Notes under the pieces: generated by a model | Database searches by the model: none | Told to the model about the DNA's origin: nothing | The model's input: only the letters and a program-made list of their open reading frames with translations | Shown here: positions 12,430 to 23,649 of the stretch, piece after piece | Numbering within the stretch: position 1 is the stretch's first letter | How the letters are laid out: every line of letters begins with the position of its first letter | Assembly: GCA_946699065.1 (NCBI GenBank) | Contig: CAMPDV010000438.1 | Coordinates: 208,245-272,244, forward strand | Direction: 5' to 3' | Source of the DNA: Loxodes magnus | Lineage: Eukaryota; Ciliophora; Karyorelictea; Loxodida; Loxodidae | DNA length: 64,000 nt | Program-made: the position numbers and the translations under genes

Positions 12430-13640
12430 AGAGATTGCTTAACTTTGTTCCTTTAGATCTTATAGTCCATAATCTAGAATTCTATTCCTTACCTTCTAGT
12501 GATTCATTTTTTATCTGAAGCACTCATATGTTTCTTTATCTAGCCTCAGTTTTCAAGGATATATCCTTTATTTTAATAAGCTTATGCATATCTAGGATAC
12601 ATTTTAATGGTTTTATTATACCTCTTAATTAATATTTTGAATTTGTCCAAAATTACCCAGAGATGTTCTTTGTTTATATAGAGTATAATTAGATAAGGCT
12701 CAGTATCTTCCTTCCAAGCTTCATCTAGGTCTCTTCTTTTAAAATACAATATATTATTAAGTTCGACTCAAAGAACGAATCTAAATACTTAAATGCTGGA
12801 TTATATGATTCAGATTTTTCAAAGCAGTTTCTTTTAAGATATAAATTAAGATGACAGGCTTCATTTCTTTAGCTATGCTCAAACTCTCAATAGTTTCATA
12901 AAACCTCTTTAATAGTAAGCTAGTTTCTCTTACTATCTTATATTTGTACTCTAAAGTATAACTTTAATCTTATATCTCAAAATTGAAATTTTCCCTCTTT
13001 GTCTGACTTTGACTCTATAAGTTACGGAAGTCTTGGTTTGCAATATGAGCCTTAATAATAATAATTACATCCCTTCTACTATTTTTGTCAAACTACTGAA
13101 TTAAGCTTATTCATAAGCCTTGCTATCTTATATACCTACAATCGTTAGTTAATTAATTCCTAATATGAAGCTAACTTCTTTCTTATGCTGACTATTACAT
13201 TTAGCTCATTTAAACTAAATGAAGGTGTTGCTTTACCTCTCTTTCTTGAAACTTTCTTAAGGTAAATCTTTTGATACTTCCTATTAATTTATTTACAGTG
13301 GATTACTTTAATCTTTGTTATAATACCTTAAGCTTCAATATAAAGCCTAGGATTCTCTATTTTTGTTCTAAATTTGTCTGGTTTAGTATCTCTTTCAGTT
13401 CGCTGTTCTTAACTATTATATCATGTCTGCTTCTTCATCGATTCCCTGTCTTAATCTCTCTGTATGCTTATAGTTGCAGATTCAATTTCCTTCAATTCCT
13501 ACCATTATTTACTAGATGATCTAAGAAATTCAATTATTATCTTTCTTTAGCTTCCTAGCAACTTAAGTGAATAAGGCCTAAAAAATAAGCTTAGTTTTTT
13601 TTCTTCTTAAACTTATTGAGTGAAAAAAGATGGGTGAGGC
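12430..13640 (-). CDS. Lys/Arg-rich protein with degenerate TPR segment, paralogue of the gene at 1-1072
   Basis: Minus-strand frames continue the family seen at the left edge. The segment at 13,180-13,640 contains QLNFLDHLV, ELKEILNQTNLEQKQR and STVNKLIGSIKRFTLRKF, aligned codon by codon with 1-470. Further downstream come ETSLLLKRFYETIESLSIAK and FKYLDSFFESNLIIYCIL, then one TPR-like unit near 12,600 (MYPRYAQAYQNKGYILEN). At least two frame changes are needed. The function is unknown. The TPR unit links it loosely to the nearby TPR-kinase family. Confidence 0.45.
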
Positions 13641-13749
13641 TATTTTGAACTGAAAGGATATAGATAGCTAATTTTGATGAAAAAGAGAAGCTAAAGGAAG
13701 TAAAGTGGTTATAAGGAGGGAGTCAGCAAAACTTCAGTAAGTTTTAAAC

Positions 13750-14356
13750 TGGAAGTATGCTAGAAGCTTGACGAAGAAGAAGAGAATCCAACTTGCCAAG
13801 AGTCAAAAGAATAAGGAAAGAAATTGCGAGCTAAAACTTCATCTAGCTTTGATAGAGCAGGATAAAGGAAAAAGCTAAAAGTTAAGCTCTCTAAATGATC
13901 ACTGAAAAAAGTGAGTAGTCATTGTTGAGAAAAAATAATGAGGTTAACCTTGTAATGATCTTAATGTTTGAATAGAAGAGAAAAGCTGTAAAGTCGTATT
14001 GAAGAATCATTAATAGAAGAGCTTTGTGAAATATAAAGCTATTTAGAATATAAATAGCTAAGAAATTCATTTATCCATATTCTTCTGCCATCTAGAACTT
14101 AAATTTTCATACAAAATGAAATAAAGGCAAAATTATGTTTCAAATCCTATGCAATTAGAGCAATGAAACTATAAAGAAAAGACTATTCAGATTTGTACAT
14201 TTAGAAGTTAAATGAACTAAGCTTGAATTTAAAATCCTCAAATGCGAGACTTAACTTATAGAAGTTTTTATAAAAGGAAACCTTAAATCTTGATAAAAAA
14301 GTAAATAATTAATAAAGAGAATTAGTTACAGTCTTTAAGAGTCTGTTAAAGGAATG
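13750..14356 (+). CDS. Hypothetical basic coiled-coil protein
   Basis: Not recognised. Frames on the plus strand contain LDEEEENPTCQESKEQGKK, MITEKSEQSLLRKNNEVN and then about 115 codons from EESLIEELCEIQSYLEYKQ to LNLDKKVNNQQRELVTVFK, ending at a TGA near 14,356. Charge and heptad spacing suggest helices. A frame change near 14,000 is needed to join the parts. It is divergent from the minus-strand gene ending its 5' part near 13,640. Confidence 0.35.
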
Positions 14357-14872
14357 AAGATTGAGAATAATTTTAGGTATAGAAGAAAAAAGCCAAAAGT
14401 AAGAAAATTAAGTTTCTGGTATACTATCGTGCAAAATTCTTTAGGTTAGGTTTTTCAAATATTCAGGAAAATTCAAAGAAATGTTCAGCTTAAACTCGTT
14501 TCAACTTTTAGTTGAAAACTATTCATCAAATCAATTTTATAAAATAATAGTTCTACTCTCATTCCCTCTTACAGAAGCAAACTCATTCATAAAATAAAAA
14601 TTATTCCATTCTAGATGTAAAATGAGAGTTTAAATCTGCAAAAGTAAAAAATTAAAAAAAGCAAAGTAAAAGAATTGCTATTGTATTAAGAACTCCTCTA
14701 TAATACAGTCTTAATTAATTAATTATTTTTTCAACTTCCATACTGATTTAAATCTCTTATCTTTAAACTTTCATAACAATACTAAATTCATAGCTTTGAA
14801 TCGAAGTATAACTTAAAAATTTAAAAACATTAAGCATTTATTTAGATTAAAAAAATATAGATTTATAGCTAT

Positions 14873-14949
14873 AAAAATGAACGTTAAGTTGTAGAGCATT
14901 GGACTACAGAGCCATAGTTCGTTGATTTGACTCCCAATTTTTCATTTTA
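14873..14949 (+). tRNA. Degenerate tRNA-Cys-like sequence (anticodon ACA)
   Basis: The 77-base sequence has the tRNA layout: acceptor arms AAAAATG and CATTTTA (six of seven pairs), a D-loop motif GTTGTAGAGC, an anticodon loop CTACAGA (like the tRNA-Cys loop CTGCAGA with G34 changed to A) and a T-arm TTGATTTGACTCCCAA. The anticodon stem and T stem have mismatches and the T loop is altered, so I read it as a tRNA pseudogene or a poorly sequenced tRNA. Confidence 0.4.
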
Positions 14950-15458
14950 TTAGATTAAAAAAAATTATTATGCTATTATCTTTATAAATATAAATTAACA
15001 CCTTTATTAATGCAAACTAGCAAAAAATAAATTGGATTATATTTGCTAAGAAGGAAACTTAATGCTAAAAGTTAGATAAATTTTATTAACTAATTTATCC
15101 TAGTTCATTAAGATTATTTTGATTTAACTTTAAATTTTCTTATAATTTATAGAATTTTTCATTTATTCATTTCTTAATTTAAGTGTTTTATTTGATTTTA
15201 TTTATAGTAATTTTATCTTTTAACTTCTTTTTTCTTCTAAAAAACGCCAAAATTGGCTTTATAGAAAAATTTTTTAAACTTTCTACTCTTTTTTTTCGGT
15301 AGCATGCATATTTTTTATTATAAGTTAATAAAATATTTATTGCGATTATTTTTTTATTTCTTTTTAATTAAATTTATTTTTTTATTTATAATATTTTTAT
15401 TTAGATCTCTTAGTTTTTTTTCGTAATCTAAAAGACTATTTTTTTATTATTATAATAT
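14950..15458. other. AT-rich flank of the 30.7-kb island
   Basis: Almost pure A/T with T-rich runs. No gene or RNA seen. Confidence 0.4.
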
Positions 15459-15960
15459 TTTAAAACCGCCATAGTTGTTCGAAGGTGAACAACAAGGTCA
15501 TCATCATATGAGGTTGAGGAAGTTAAGTACCCATAATCGACTTTATGTCTTCCTCTGCTTTGGTTTGGCCTCGAGACATAAGATTCTTAGACCTTCGGCA
15601 CTAGCTTAATTTGGACTTAATTCTGGAACGAAAAAGAAATATTGCGAGCTTCATCAGAGGTGGATAATTTAAGTACCCATAATTGACAGATGTCGTCCTC
15701 TGCTTTGGTGATGCAATGAGACACAATCCTGCCATGTCCTTGGACCCCCAGCAAGTATTAAAGATTACGAGTATTCTAAAATTATATCAGTATTGAACAT
15801 TTTTATCAGTACTGAATAATTATACCAGTATTGAACAAGGTTTATCAGTATCTAATAATTTTATCAGTAACAAACATTCTTGTCAGTATGAAACATTTTT
15901 TTAAAGAGCTGCTCATCAACGAGAGTGCTACTTGCTCTATAATCAAATTTATTTATTTAT
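15459..15960 (+). repeat. Left terminal inverted repeat
   Basis: It is the reverse complement of 45,660-46,160 with scattered substitutions and small indels, and is clearly GC-richer than the interior. It contains two related ~85-base subunits (near 15,523 and 15,667) sharing AAGTACCCATAAT and TCCTCTGCTTTGG, then a run of short AT-rich repeats. No protein or known RNA was recognised in it. Confidence 0.9.
15782..15898 (+). repeat. Subterminal array of ~18-20-bp repeats, left
   Basis: Six units based on TATCAGTAYTGAACA follow each other at 18-20-base spacing. The same array, inverted, lies at 45,715-45,840. Arrays of short subterminal motifs are common transposase-binding sites in DNA transposons. 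That role is inference here. Confidence 0.75.
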
Positions 15961-18883
15961 ATAGTTTTTAGTTTTAAATCCCCTAGAATGAAAAAATAGT
16001 TATCAACATCATGAATAGATAGTCAAGACTCTATCAAAAGAGATGAATCTTATAAAAAAGTAAAGCATAAAGGTTAAATCGAGTATTTGATCGAGCTCTC
16101 GAAATGGAACCAATCTAAGAGAATGTAAATATCTAATTTAACAAAGAAAAATAAGATTTTGCATACAAACTTTTTAATTTAAACTATTAATACTAATATA
16201 AAAATATTAGAAGTTTAACAATTTAAAATTGAAAATAGCAAAATAAATAATTTTATTTAAGTTAAAAAATGTAGAAAAAGACACAATTGTATGAAAAAAT
16301 AATTTGTAGCACCTTAAGAATGATTTGAAACTTAGGAAATTAATTTATTTGCAATTTTAATTGAAAAATAATATTTATAAAAAATGAAAATTTAGTAGTG
16401 AATATGGAGGAAATGATTATTAAATTTTATAATTTTAAATTATGTAAAATAATCTAAAAATTTGCTTTTTTAACTGAAATAAAAAACTTAAGAAGCTAAA
16501 TAAAATTAATAAGTAAGAAAACATTTTAATTTTATAAAATTTTATTAGGCTAGCAAAAACTTATTATTTAAACTTGCTTCTTTTCAGCTTTTATCTTATT
16601 TTGCTTTAAGTATTAAATAATAATTATTAGTATTTTATATTTTTCTCAATATCAAAAATAGTATATTATGGTAATTTTTAATTTAACTAATTTTATAACT
16701 AATATTATTTATAGTAATGCTAATTTATGCTATTTTATCCTATAAAACTTTACTATTTTAGAAATATAGTAACTTTTATTATTGGAAATAGGTTTTAAAT
16801 GTAAATTTTAACTAATAAATGTATCTATATGTTTGCTATAAATAATTGTAATTACTTTTAATTTTTATTAAGTATAAGAATAATTAATTTTTTACTATCA
16901 GAACTTGATTTTATCTACAAATTTATATTTTTTAGAATCAAAAATTCTAATCTATTATAGGAAATTTTGATAATTACAATCAAAATAAACTTTTTGGATC
17001 ACTATTTAGTTTTAAGATATTATCTGTATTAGATTGCTCTTTTTAATCTATTATTATTTTTTAATCCTTAATTTCTAATTATAACTAATTTACTAGTTTA
17101 AACAATTTATTACTTAAACTTAGCAATTTACTTACTTTTTACTGTTTGCTATATTCTATAATGTAATATATTTGTATTATAATTTATATTTAATAGCTTA
17201 ATTTGCTAATATTTGTTGTCAATGTCAATCATTTTTTATATTAACTTTAATAATCAAGCATAATCCTTTTTTAAATCTTAATTATTTATTAAATAATGCC
17301 TGCTATTCTTCTCTTACCTTTCTTTCTAACTGAATTGTTACCATTTATCATTTTCTTTGCTATGTTTCAAACTGTTTTTATCTGTAGACTCCATTTTCAG
17401 TAATCCATAGTTTGTTTATTGCTCTTTATTTTTTATAAAAAACGTTAAATAAAGAAAAATAATGTTTATATTCCATTCTAAAACTATACTTGCAAATTAG
17501 ATATGCTTAGAAGAGAGAAATAAAGAAATAAGATATTTATTAATAGCAATTATATAAATAATTAATTAAAATAAATCAAAAAATTAAACTTAAACACTAT
17601 TATAAGCATAAGAATAGGGACTAGGGGAATATTAAAAAAGTTAAATATATTATGTAATTGAAAAGTAAATAATAATTAAATATAAGCTTATATTATTTAT
17701 AAACTAATATACTAAATTAACTAAATTAACTTATATTTAAGTAATTCTTTTAAAATCTAAAATTAAGTTAAAATCATCAAACTATTTTAAATAAGATTAA
17801 AATAATAGTGTTCAAATTACTAATCATTACGTATAAAGATACTTTCAAATTTCTAAGATTAAAGTTTAATTTAGATTACTAAAATAGATATATAAAGCTT
17901 AATGATAAAAAGAGATAGGAAGTAAAGCTAAGGCAAAGTTAAAAATTTTACTTAAAATTATATCAATTTTCTAATAGTAATTTACTATAGTATTAAAATA
18001 ATAAATTAAATAAAGCCTAATTTACCTAATTTACTAAACTTGTTATTATTCAGTCGTAAACCATCCTGTTATTATTTCCAAATATACAAGAAGTTTTATA
18101 ATTAACAGACTTTAGTTTCAATTTTTTATTAATTAAAGTTCATTTAATTATATTAAAATAATTTATCTTATACTATTTTTACTTTTATATAATTTTACTC
18201 AAACCTGATTGCTTAATTTTGAATTTCGAAAAATAAAAGAAATAAATTTCTTTGTAAATGTACATTTTTATAAACGGAAACTTGATACTATCTTCAGTTT
18301 AATGACAGAATAAGTTTAAATTTTATTATTTTTCTAATAAATAATATTAAGATTTCTTATTTATGGTAAAAAGAAACCTGAAAACCTTATTTTTGATGTC
18401 TATTTTTTTAGAAAAATGATATTTAAATTTAGAAAAATAGCAAAAATAGTTTTGCTTTTTTTAGTTTAATAAGAATAGATGATTTAATAATAGATATATA
18501 GAGTTCTAATATACTATGTTTTAGATTATAAAATCATAGAAAAATATATTAATAATAACAATTAATTTTATAGAAACAAATCGCTTTCTTTATAGCATTT
18601 ATCTTCATATAAATTAGATATTTTTTACAAAATACGATAAAAAAGAATAAATATTCTCAAATCAACAATAGGATATCTTTTTAAGAATAGCTAATTAGAA
18701 GGATGTTTTATAGAGATTAAATAATAAGACTATCTGAATATTAGTAAATAGATAAATAAAATAAGGAATATAATAGTAGTATAAATACTTTTATGAAATA
18801 TGTTAAAAGTAAGATTAATCTTAAATTTTACGAAGTAATTATTTAAAAATTAAAAAGGATAACACTTCAAAGTTATTTATAAA

Positions 18884-19459
18884 ATGATTAGAATAATAAT
18901 ATTAATTCCCTGTAAATTACCTATCCTAAATTAAATAAAAAGCATCGAAAAGAAATAATTAAATTACAAACTCAGAATTAAATACAACTTTAGCTAATAT
19001 CTTTAAGATAAAAAATATTTAATCGAGAATTTCCATTTAATCTGTGAAAAATTTGATTAATTTGAACATATTCTGGATTGCGATTTTTTTATAGATGTGC
19101 GAAAATGGATAATAGCATAGATTGGATAACGAGATTTTAGAATAATAATAATCTATTTACAAAATCATATCAATTAATTTGGAAAAAGCAAGTTGGAATA
19201 CATGGATCTGCAAATAAAAATTTTGCATAAGATGTTGCTAAAAAGGAAATTAGATTTATTCGAATTGGAAAAAAACGAAAGATAAGAAAGTTTTGAGACT
19301 AATGGTAAAAAGTGAAAGAGCAAGAAAAAGATGAAAAGAATGATGAAAATGATGAAGGAAAAGGATAGAAAAAAGAACAGGATGAACAAGTGGAAAATTA
19401 AAAGGAATAAACTGATGACGAAAATAATCTTGCTGAAAAGATGATGAAGATGAAAGTGT
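18884..19459 (+). CDS. Island protein with acidic C-terminal tail, copy 1
   Basis: Not recognised, but strongly supported by the second copy at ~39,440-40,010: changes between them are mostly conservative at protein level. From ATG 18,884 the product has a helical body (YNFSQYLQDKKYLIENFH, KFDQFEHILDCDFFIDVRKW, LEYMDLQIKILHKMLLKRK, LDLFELEKN). After a one-base frame change near 19,300 it has a Glu/Asp/Lys-rich tail (KEQEKDEKNDENDEGKG) ending at TGA about 19,459. The length is about 190 residues. The antisense strand gives a hydrophobic low-complexity frame that is only a shadow of this acidic tail. It may be an element-borne gene, possibly DNA- or chromatin-associated, but this is guesswork. 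Confidence 0.55.
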
Positions 19460-20702
19460 GAAAATTCGAAAAACTTTTAAATAACATTATAACATCTTTA
19501 ATTAAAGGAAGCAATTCACCAATGAAAAGATATTAAAAGACTCTTTCAGTTAAATTAAATGAATTTAGATTTATCTAAATTATTTAAATGAGAGATTTCT
19601 TCTTCTAAAATCTCAATCTTTAAGAATACAATTTAAATATCCCAGATCTTGATTGTTTCCGATAATTTTCAAAACTTGTAACTCAAGATACTTAAGAATT
19701 TTAGGTTATGAAATATAAATCACAAAAGTAAGTTGGTCTTACTAAAAGATAAAAATAATTTATAAAGTTTAAATCATTCATTGCAATTACATTTATGTAT
19801 AATAATTAATATTTAAAACTTTGAGAGCAGCAATAAATAAAATATGATTTTAGAAATATGATACATTAAATATTAATATTTCTATCTATTTACTAATCAG
19901 TTTATCATATTAACTTCCTATATTTCATTTAATTTATTTACTATCAGAAAATTATTATATTCATAACTATTTAAAAATACATAACAAGTTTACTTTTAAA
20001 TAATTTTTCAGAATAAAATAAAAAAGTTAGATTTTTAACTAAATACAATTAGTTGAAAAGTTTAAAGAATAAAGCTATTTTACCAAAATTAAATCCGTTA
20101 AAATTATATTTAAAAATCTATAAATATGATGATTAGTAAAAAAGAGTAATAGAATAAAGAAAATTTTTTAAAATTAGTACATCAAAATATGAACATAATT
20201 AACTAAATTAAGCTAATCACTAATTTTTCTATTTTACTTTGTAAATATAAAAATTAGTATTCTTAAAATATTAACAATAAGCATATACTTTATAAATCTG
20301 ATTAAATTATCAATAATTTAATTGTTAAAATGCTTAGTTAATTACGAAGTGAAAAATTAAGTAGAATATTTAGATTAAGTTATTAAGAAATTTATTAATT
20401 AATCATAAGTAATATCAAGGCATGCTATTATAAAATAACTCATAATTTACTCTTTTAAAAAATTAAAGGTAAAAATATATTAAAATTAAAAAAATTTAGC
20501 AAATTAAGTTAAAAAAATAAAAAGCTAAATATTTATTTACATTTAAACTTATAGATATTTAATGAATCTAAATATATAGATAAATTAATATAAAAATATA
20601 AATATAAATATAAATATTCTCTTGCTTTTATGAAAAAGAAACTCTTAAATTTAAATTATTTTGAAACTTTTATTTTTTTGTAAAAAAATATAGGAAATTT
20701 AA

Positions 20703-21628
20703 GAAAAAAAATGGAAGGATTCAAAAAGGGCTTTTACAACACCTCCTAGAAGTAGGAAAGAAAACTGAAAGCCATTCTTGACTAGTCATCTTTCTCTGGA
20801 CCTTAACCTTTTTCTCAACAACCTGGAACATAAGCCAATCAGGAAGAACTAAAACAAACTAAGAAAACTTAACACGAGGTAACTCCAAGTTCGGAGGAAT
20901 AGCCAAGGAAGCAGATGAAGTCTGCCATTCACTAGGAGGTTTCATAGTTTAATCCTTCTGGCCAAATGACCATGGAGTAGCTCATCAAAGTGGTCCAAAG
21001 CCTCCAGAAAGAGGTTAAGAAGCTCAGGAAGGAGAATAAAAAGTTATCACAATAAATCCAACACGGATTACTAGATACCTTGGAACTCAGGATGGCAAAT
21101 CAAGAAAGGGAACTGGATGCTCTTTGGAAATATTAATAAGAACAATTCAGCCAAACCAAATCTTAGGTGCAGATGATCCAGAATCAGAATTCCTGATCGA
21201 AAGCATATTACAGAGTCAGAAGTGCTCCTAAAGCTAACAGAATCAACTCGAACAGTACATAAAAATGGATATTGAGAAGAATCCTCAAGAAATAAAGAAA
21301 GAAGAGAAAATGATCAAAACTTAGAAACTGTGCTATTGTTGTAAAAGCAAAAGACATCTGTGAAAGAACTGTGCAGAATTCAGAAAAATCAAGGAATTAT
21401 CATGAAGAAAACAAATTTAATAACAAATAAGAAGAAGAAAAAATCAAATCTGATGCAGAGAGAACGGAACGGTACTCTGAACCAGAAGTATTAGTAAATA
21501 CAAGAAAAAAAACTTGAAAAACAAGGTTCACGAGTACTAGAGCTCGTAAAAAACTAGATTTAAAAAATAAAACTTTTTTTAAGTGGTGATCTGTTGGACC
21601 CCACAAACATTTATAACTCAATTTATTT
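20703..21628 (+). mobile_element. Gag/ORF1-like retroposon insertion
   Basis: Compared with copy B (~41,240), copy A holds 926 extra bases here, flanked by a 15-base duplication ATATAGGAAATTTAA / ATATAAGAAATTTAA (20,688-20,702 and 21,629-21,643, one mismatch). This is the footprint of target-primed retroposition. The insert starts eight bases before the ATG of a gag-like frame, so it may be a reverse-transcribed mRNA or a short element. It is GC-richer than its surroundings. Confidence 0.7.
20711..21405 (+). CDS. Gag/ORF1-like protein with coiled coil and CCHC zinc knuckle
   Basis: ATG 20,711 opens a ~230-residue protein. It has a Gln/Ser-rich N-terminus (GPQPFSQQPGTQANQEELK), a coiled coil (IKVVQSLQKEVKKLRKENKK, then LRMANQERELDALWKYQQEQ) and, after a one-base frame change near 21,195, a basic linker and the zinc knuckle CYCCKSKRHLWKNC (CX2CX4HX4C) at ~21,331. 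The Trp in HLWKNC is TGA here and TGG in the degenerate copy at 21.8-22.3 kb. Retroviral-type gag and LINE ORF1 proteins use such knuckles to bind RNA. No reverse transcriptase is present. The likely stop is TGA 21,403-21,405. Confidence 0.7.
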
Positions 21629-21789
21629 ATATAAGAAATTTAATTGTTTTTTCAGAACAATATATGACTCTGTTTAATAAGAAAAATGTTAAAAAATAAG
21701 TAAAGGATAACTTGAAAATCTGTATAAAAATGATAGAATCAATATTTAATAATAGAATCAATTTTTATAACTAAATGTATAAAATTTAG

Positions 21790-22265
21790 TTTTGCTTGCT
21801 TTTCATCTTCCACTGTATTCGCCATTAGTCATATTTACTGTTATTTAAGATTTGAGGCCAATCTTCATCCTATAGACTGCTTCATCTTCTTTACATAAAA
21901 TCTGATACTTTTTTTACCTTATTAATTGCTCTGATTACCTCTTTCATAATTACTCTTTGCTCTTCAAAAAGCATCGAAATTCCTCCATAGATACAGTTTA
22001 CTTAAGCAGTAGTAGCATAGTTTCTTTTCTTTAGTTATTTTTCATGATTTCTTCATTTCCTGTGGAGTCTTTTCTATTTCCATGTTGTCATAAACTATCA
22101 TTTTATCAGGTTAATTATGCTACTTTAGGAGTTCTTCTTACTCTAGATCATGTTTTTAATCTATAAATTTTTCTCTTGGAACTTCTGAACTTGGAAATTC
22201 GTCTGACTGAATTATTCCTTTTAGTAATTTCAAAAGTGTCTAATTTTGTCTCTTGGTTTGCCAAC
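21790..22265 (-). pseudogene. Degenerate gag/ORF1-like fragment
   Basis: On the minus strand, LANQETKLDTFEI corresponds to MANQERELDALW of the neighbouring gag-like gene, and MEIEKTPQEMKKS followed by KKLCYYCLSKLYLWRNF corresponds to its linker and zinc knuckle. The knuckle His and last Cys are changed to Tyr and Phe, so zinc binding is lost. It lies tail to tail with the intact copy. The block replaces unrelated sequence of copy B, so it is another insertion, but I could not define a target duplication. Confidence 0.6.
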
Positions 22266-22807
22266 TTAATTACTTAATTAACATTTTTTAAATTTTATAA
22301 TATAGAATAGATTATAATCTAAATATAAATAAATCTTAAGTTTAAGATTTATTCCAATTAGTATAAAAATAATATTTTTATACTTTAATAATTTTTTATA
22401 ATTTTTCTTTTTTCAATTAAGAATCTAATTATAGAATATATCTTGTAAAATCAAAAATTTCATATTACACTTTTGACATGAAAGTATCTTAAATATTATT
22501 TTTAAGTTTCTTTGGATTAAAATGCTATTTTAGATTAATTTAGTTATCTCAAGATGCAGATCTAAACATTTCCTTTTATTTCATGAATTTAAAAATTTTA
22601 AGCTAGAGTATAAATAAATTGATACTTTCTTATAAATTATTGACATATTTTATTTAGTTTTTCCTTAAATTAATAAATAAAAAAGAATGCAATTAATAAA
22701 AGTTTCTTTCATTTTTAGATCAAAAATATTATCTATATAATTTATTTAAGAATAATATAAATTTAGAGTGATACTAATTTAATTACATACTTAATATTTA
22801 TAATTAT

Positions 22808-23639
22808 TATTCTTATTGGAAAATAAATTAAGTTTCATATCGGGCAAAATCTTAGTAAAGGCGAGAAAAAGAAAGCAAAAAAAAAGGCTCTTCTTATTTA
22901 AAAATAAAAACAGCAGGCCACTGAGAACTCAAGCTCCTCATCTCCTTATTAAGGTAAGCGCATGGTTGGTCCTGAAACTTATGGAATTGAAGCAGAACAA
23001 ATAGGATAACTTAAATCAGTTGTCAAGAAACAAGAGGAAACAATTTATAACCTATCGATTTAACTTAGAGAAATTTTAAACAACTATAATCAACTAAACA
23101 ATGAAATAGATTAACTCAAGACTATATTGGTAAATAACAAGCTAATTACTAGATAATAAATTTGATCTTAATCTTAATAACCTCTATCATCAAGTGTACC
23201 ATACAGGTCGAAGTTGAATAATAAAACTAAATAATCTCTCAATCTGCAGTACAACAAGTTGAAGAAGGAAATAAATTGAAACAATTTAAATGAAAACAAG
23301 AATTGATTAAATTTAAAAACTTAAACGAAAATCTTTAGAAAAAAATGCTTATTTTATTAATCTCAAAATAACTTATTAAGAAAATGTTGAAACTTTTAAT
23401 TGCTCAAAAGAAATAATTAATAAAAAACATGAAAAGAGATTACAAGACTATTTATAACTAAAAATGGAGTTTATAAAAGAAATTTGTTCCATTCAAAAGA
23501 TTCTGTGCATGAACTTCTAGGCTAAGCTTCCAACACAAAAAGTTTGCGGAACCTAACCACATAAAAAAATAGTGGCCATCGGAGGAAGGTTGCAAACCCT
23601 GGCAAAGATAAACACTTTTGAACTTTAAGTATAATATAT
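22808..23639 (+). mobile_element. Second gag-like retroposon insertion
   Basis: Another GC-richer insert, of 832 bases, relative to copy B (~42,820). It is bracketed by TATAATTAT at 22,799-22,807 and 23,640-23,648. The repeat is short and AT-rich, so the boundary is less certain than for the first insertion. Confidence 0.5.
22816..23621 (+). CDS. Gag-like coiled-coil protein with degenerate zinc knuckle
   Basis: With code-27 reading one frame covers the insert. It has a basic N-terminus (SKGEKKKAKKKALLIQKQ), a Gln/Ser stretch, a coiled coil (IGQLKSVVKKQEETIYNLSI, then LREILNNYNQLNNEIDQLK) and CLFYQSQNNLLRKC, which keeps the CCHC spacing but has Tyr and Asn in place of the second Cys and the His. 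It ends at TGA 23,619-23,621. It resembles the 20.7-kb protein in layout rather than in sequence. No ATG was found near the start, so it is probably 5'-truncated. Confidence 0.45.
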
Positions 23640-23649
23640 TATAATTATA

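Larger units (their letters stand above)
16300..22790 (+). repeat. Long direct repeat, copy A
   Basis: Aligns along its length with 35,340-42,860. For example, GAAAAATAATATTTATAAAA at ~16,360 matches ~35,395, and the segment around 18,240 matches ~38,890. It differs by many substitutions and by insertions: copy A carries the gag-like elements, copy B carries a ~1.4-kb extra block and a SINE-like insert. Apart from the embedded genes listed separately I see no coding sequence between 16,300 and 18,880. Confidence 0.85.

Noticed and set aside
15523-15755. TIR subunits as 5S rRNA, SRP RNA or snRNA
   Set aside because: I compared remembered conserved motifs of these RNAs and found no consistent match.
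19174-19389. Minus-strand hydrophobic frame (and its twin at 39,733-39,948)
   Set aside because: Phe/Leu/Ile low complexity arises from reading the opposite strand of the acidic Glu/Lys-rich tail. The plus-strand protein is conserved between copies, the antisense one only follows.
22816-23004. 62-codon frame at the start of the second gag-like insert
   Set aside because: A different frame with coiled coil and knuckle spacing extends across the whole insert; this one is a chance overlap.
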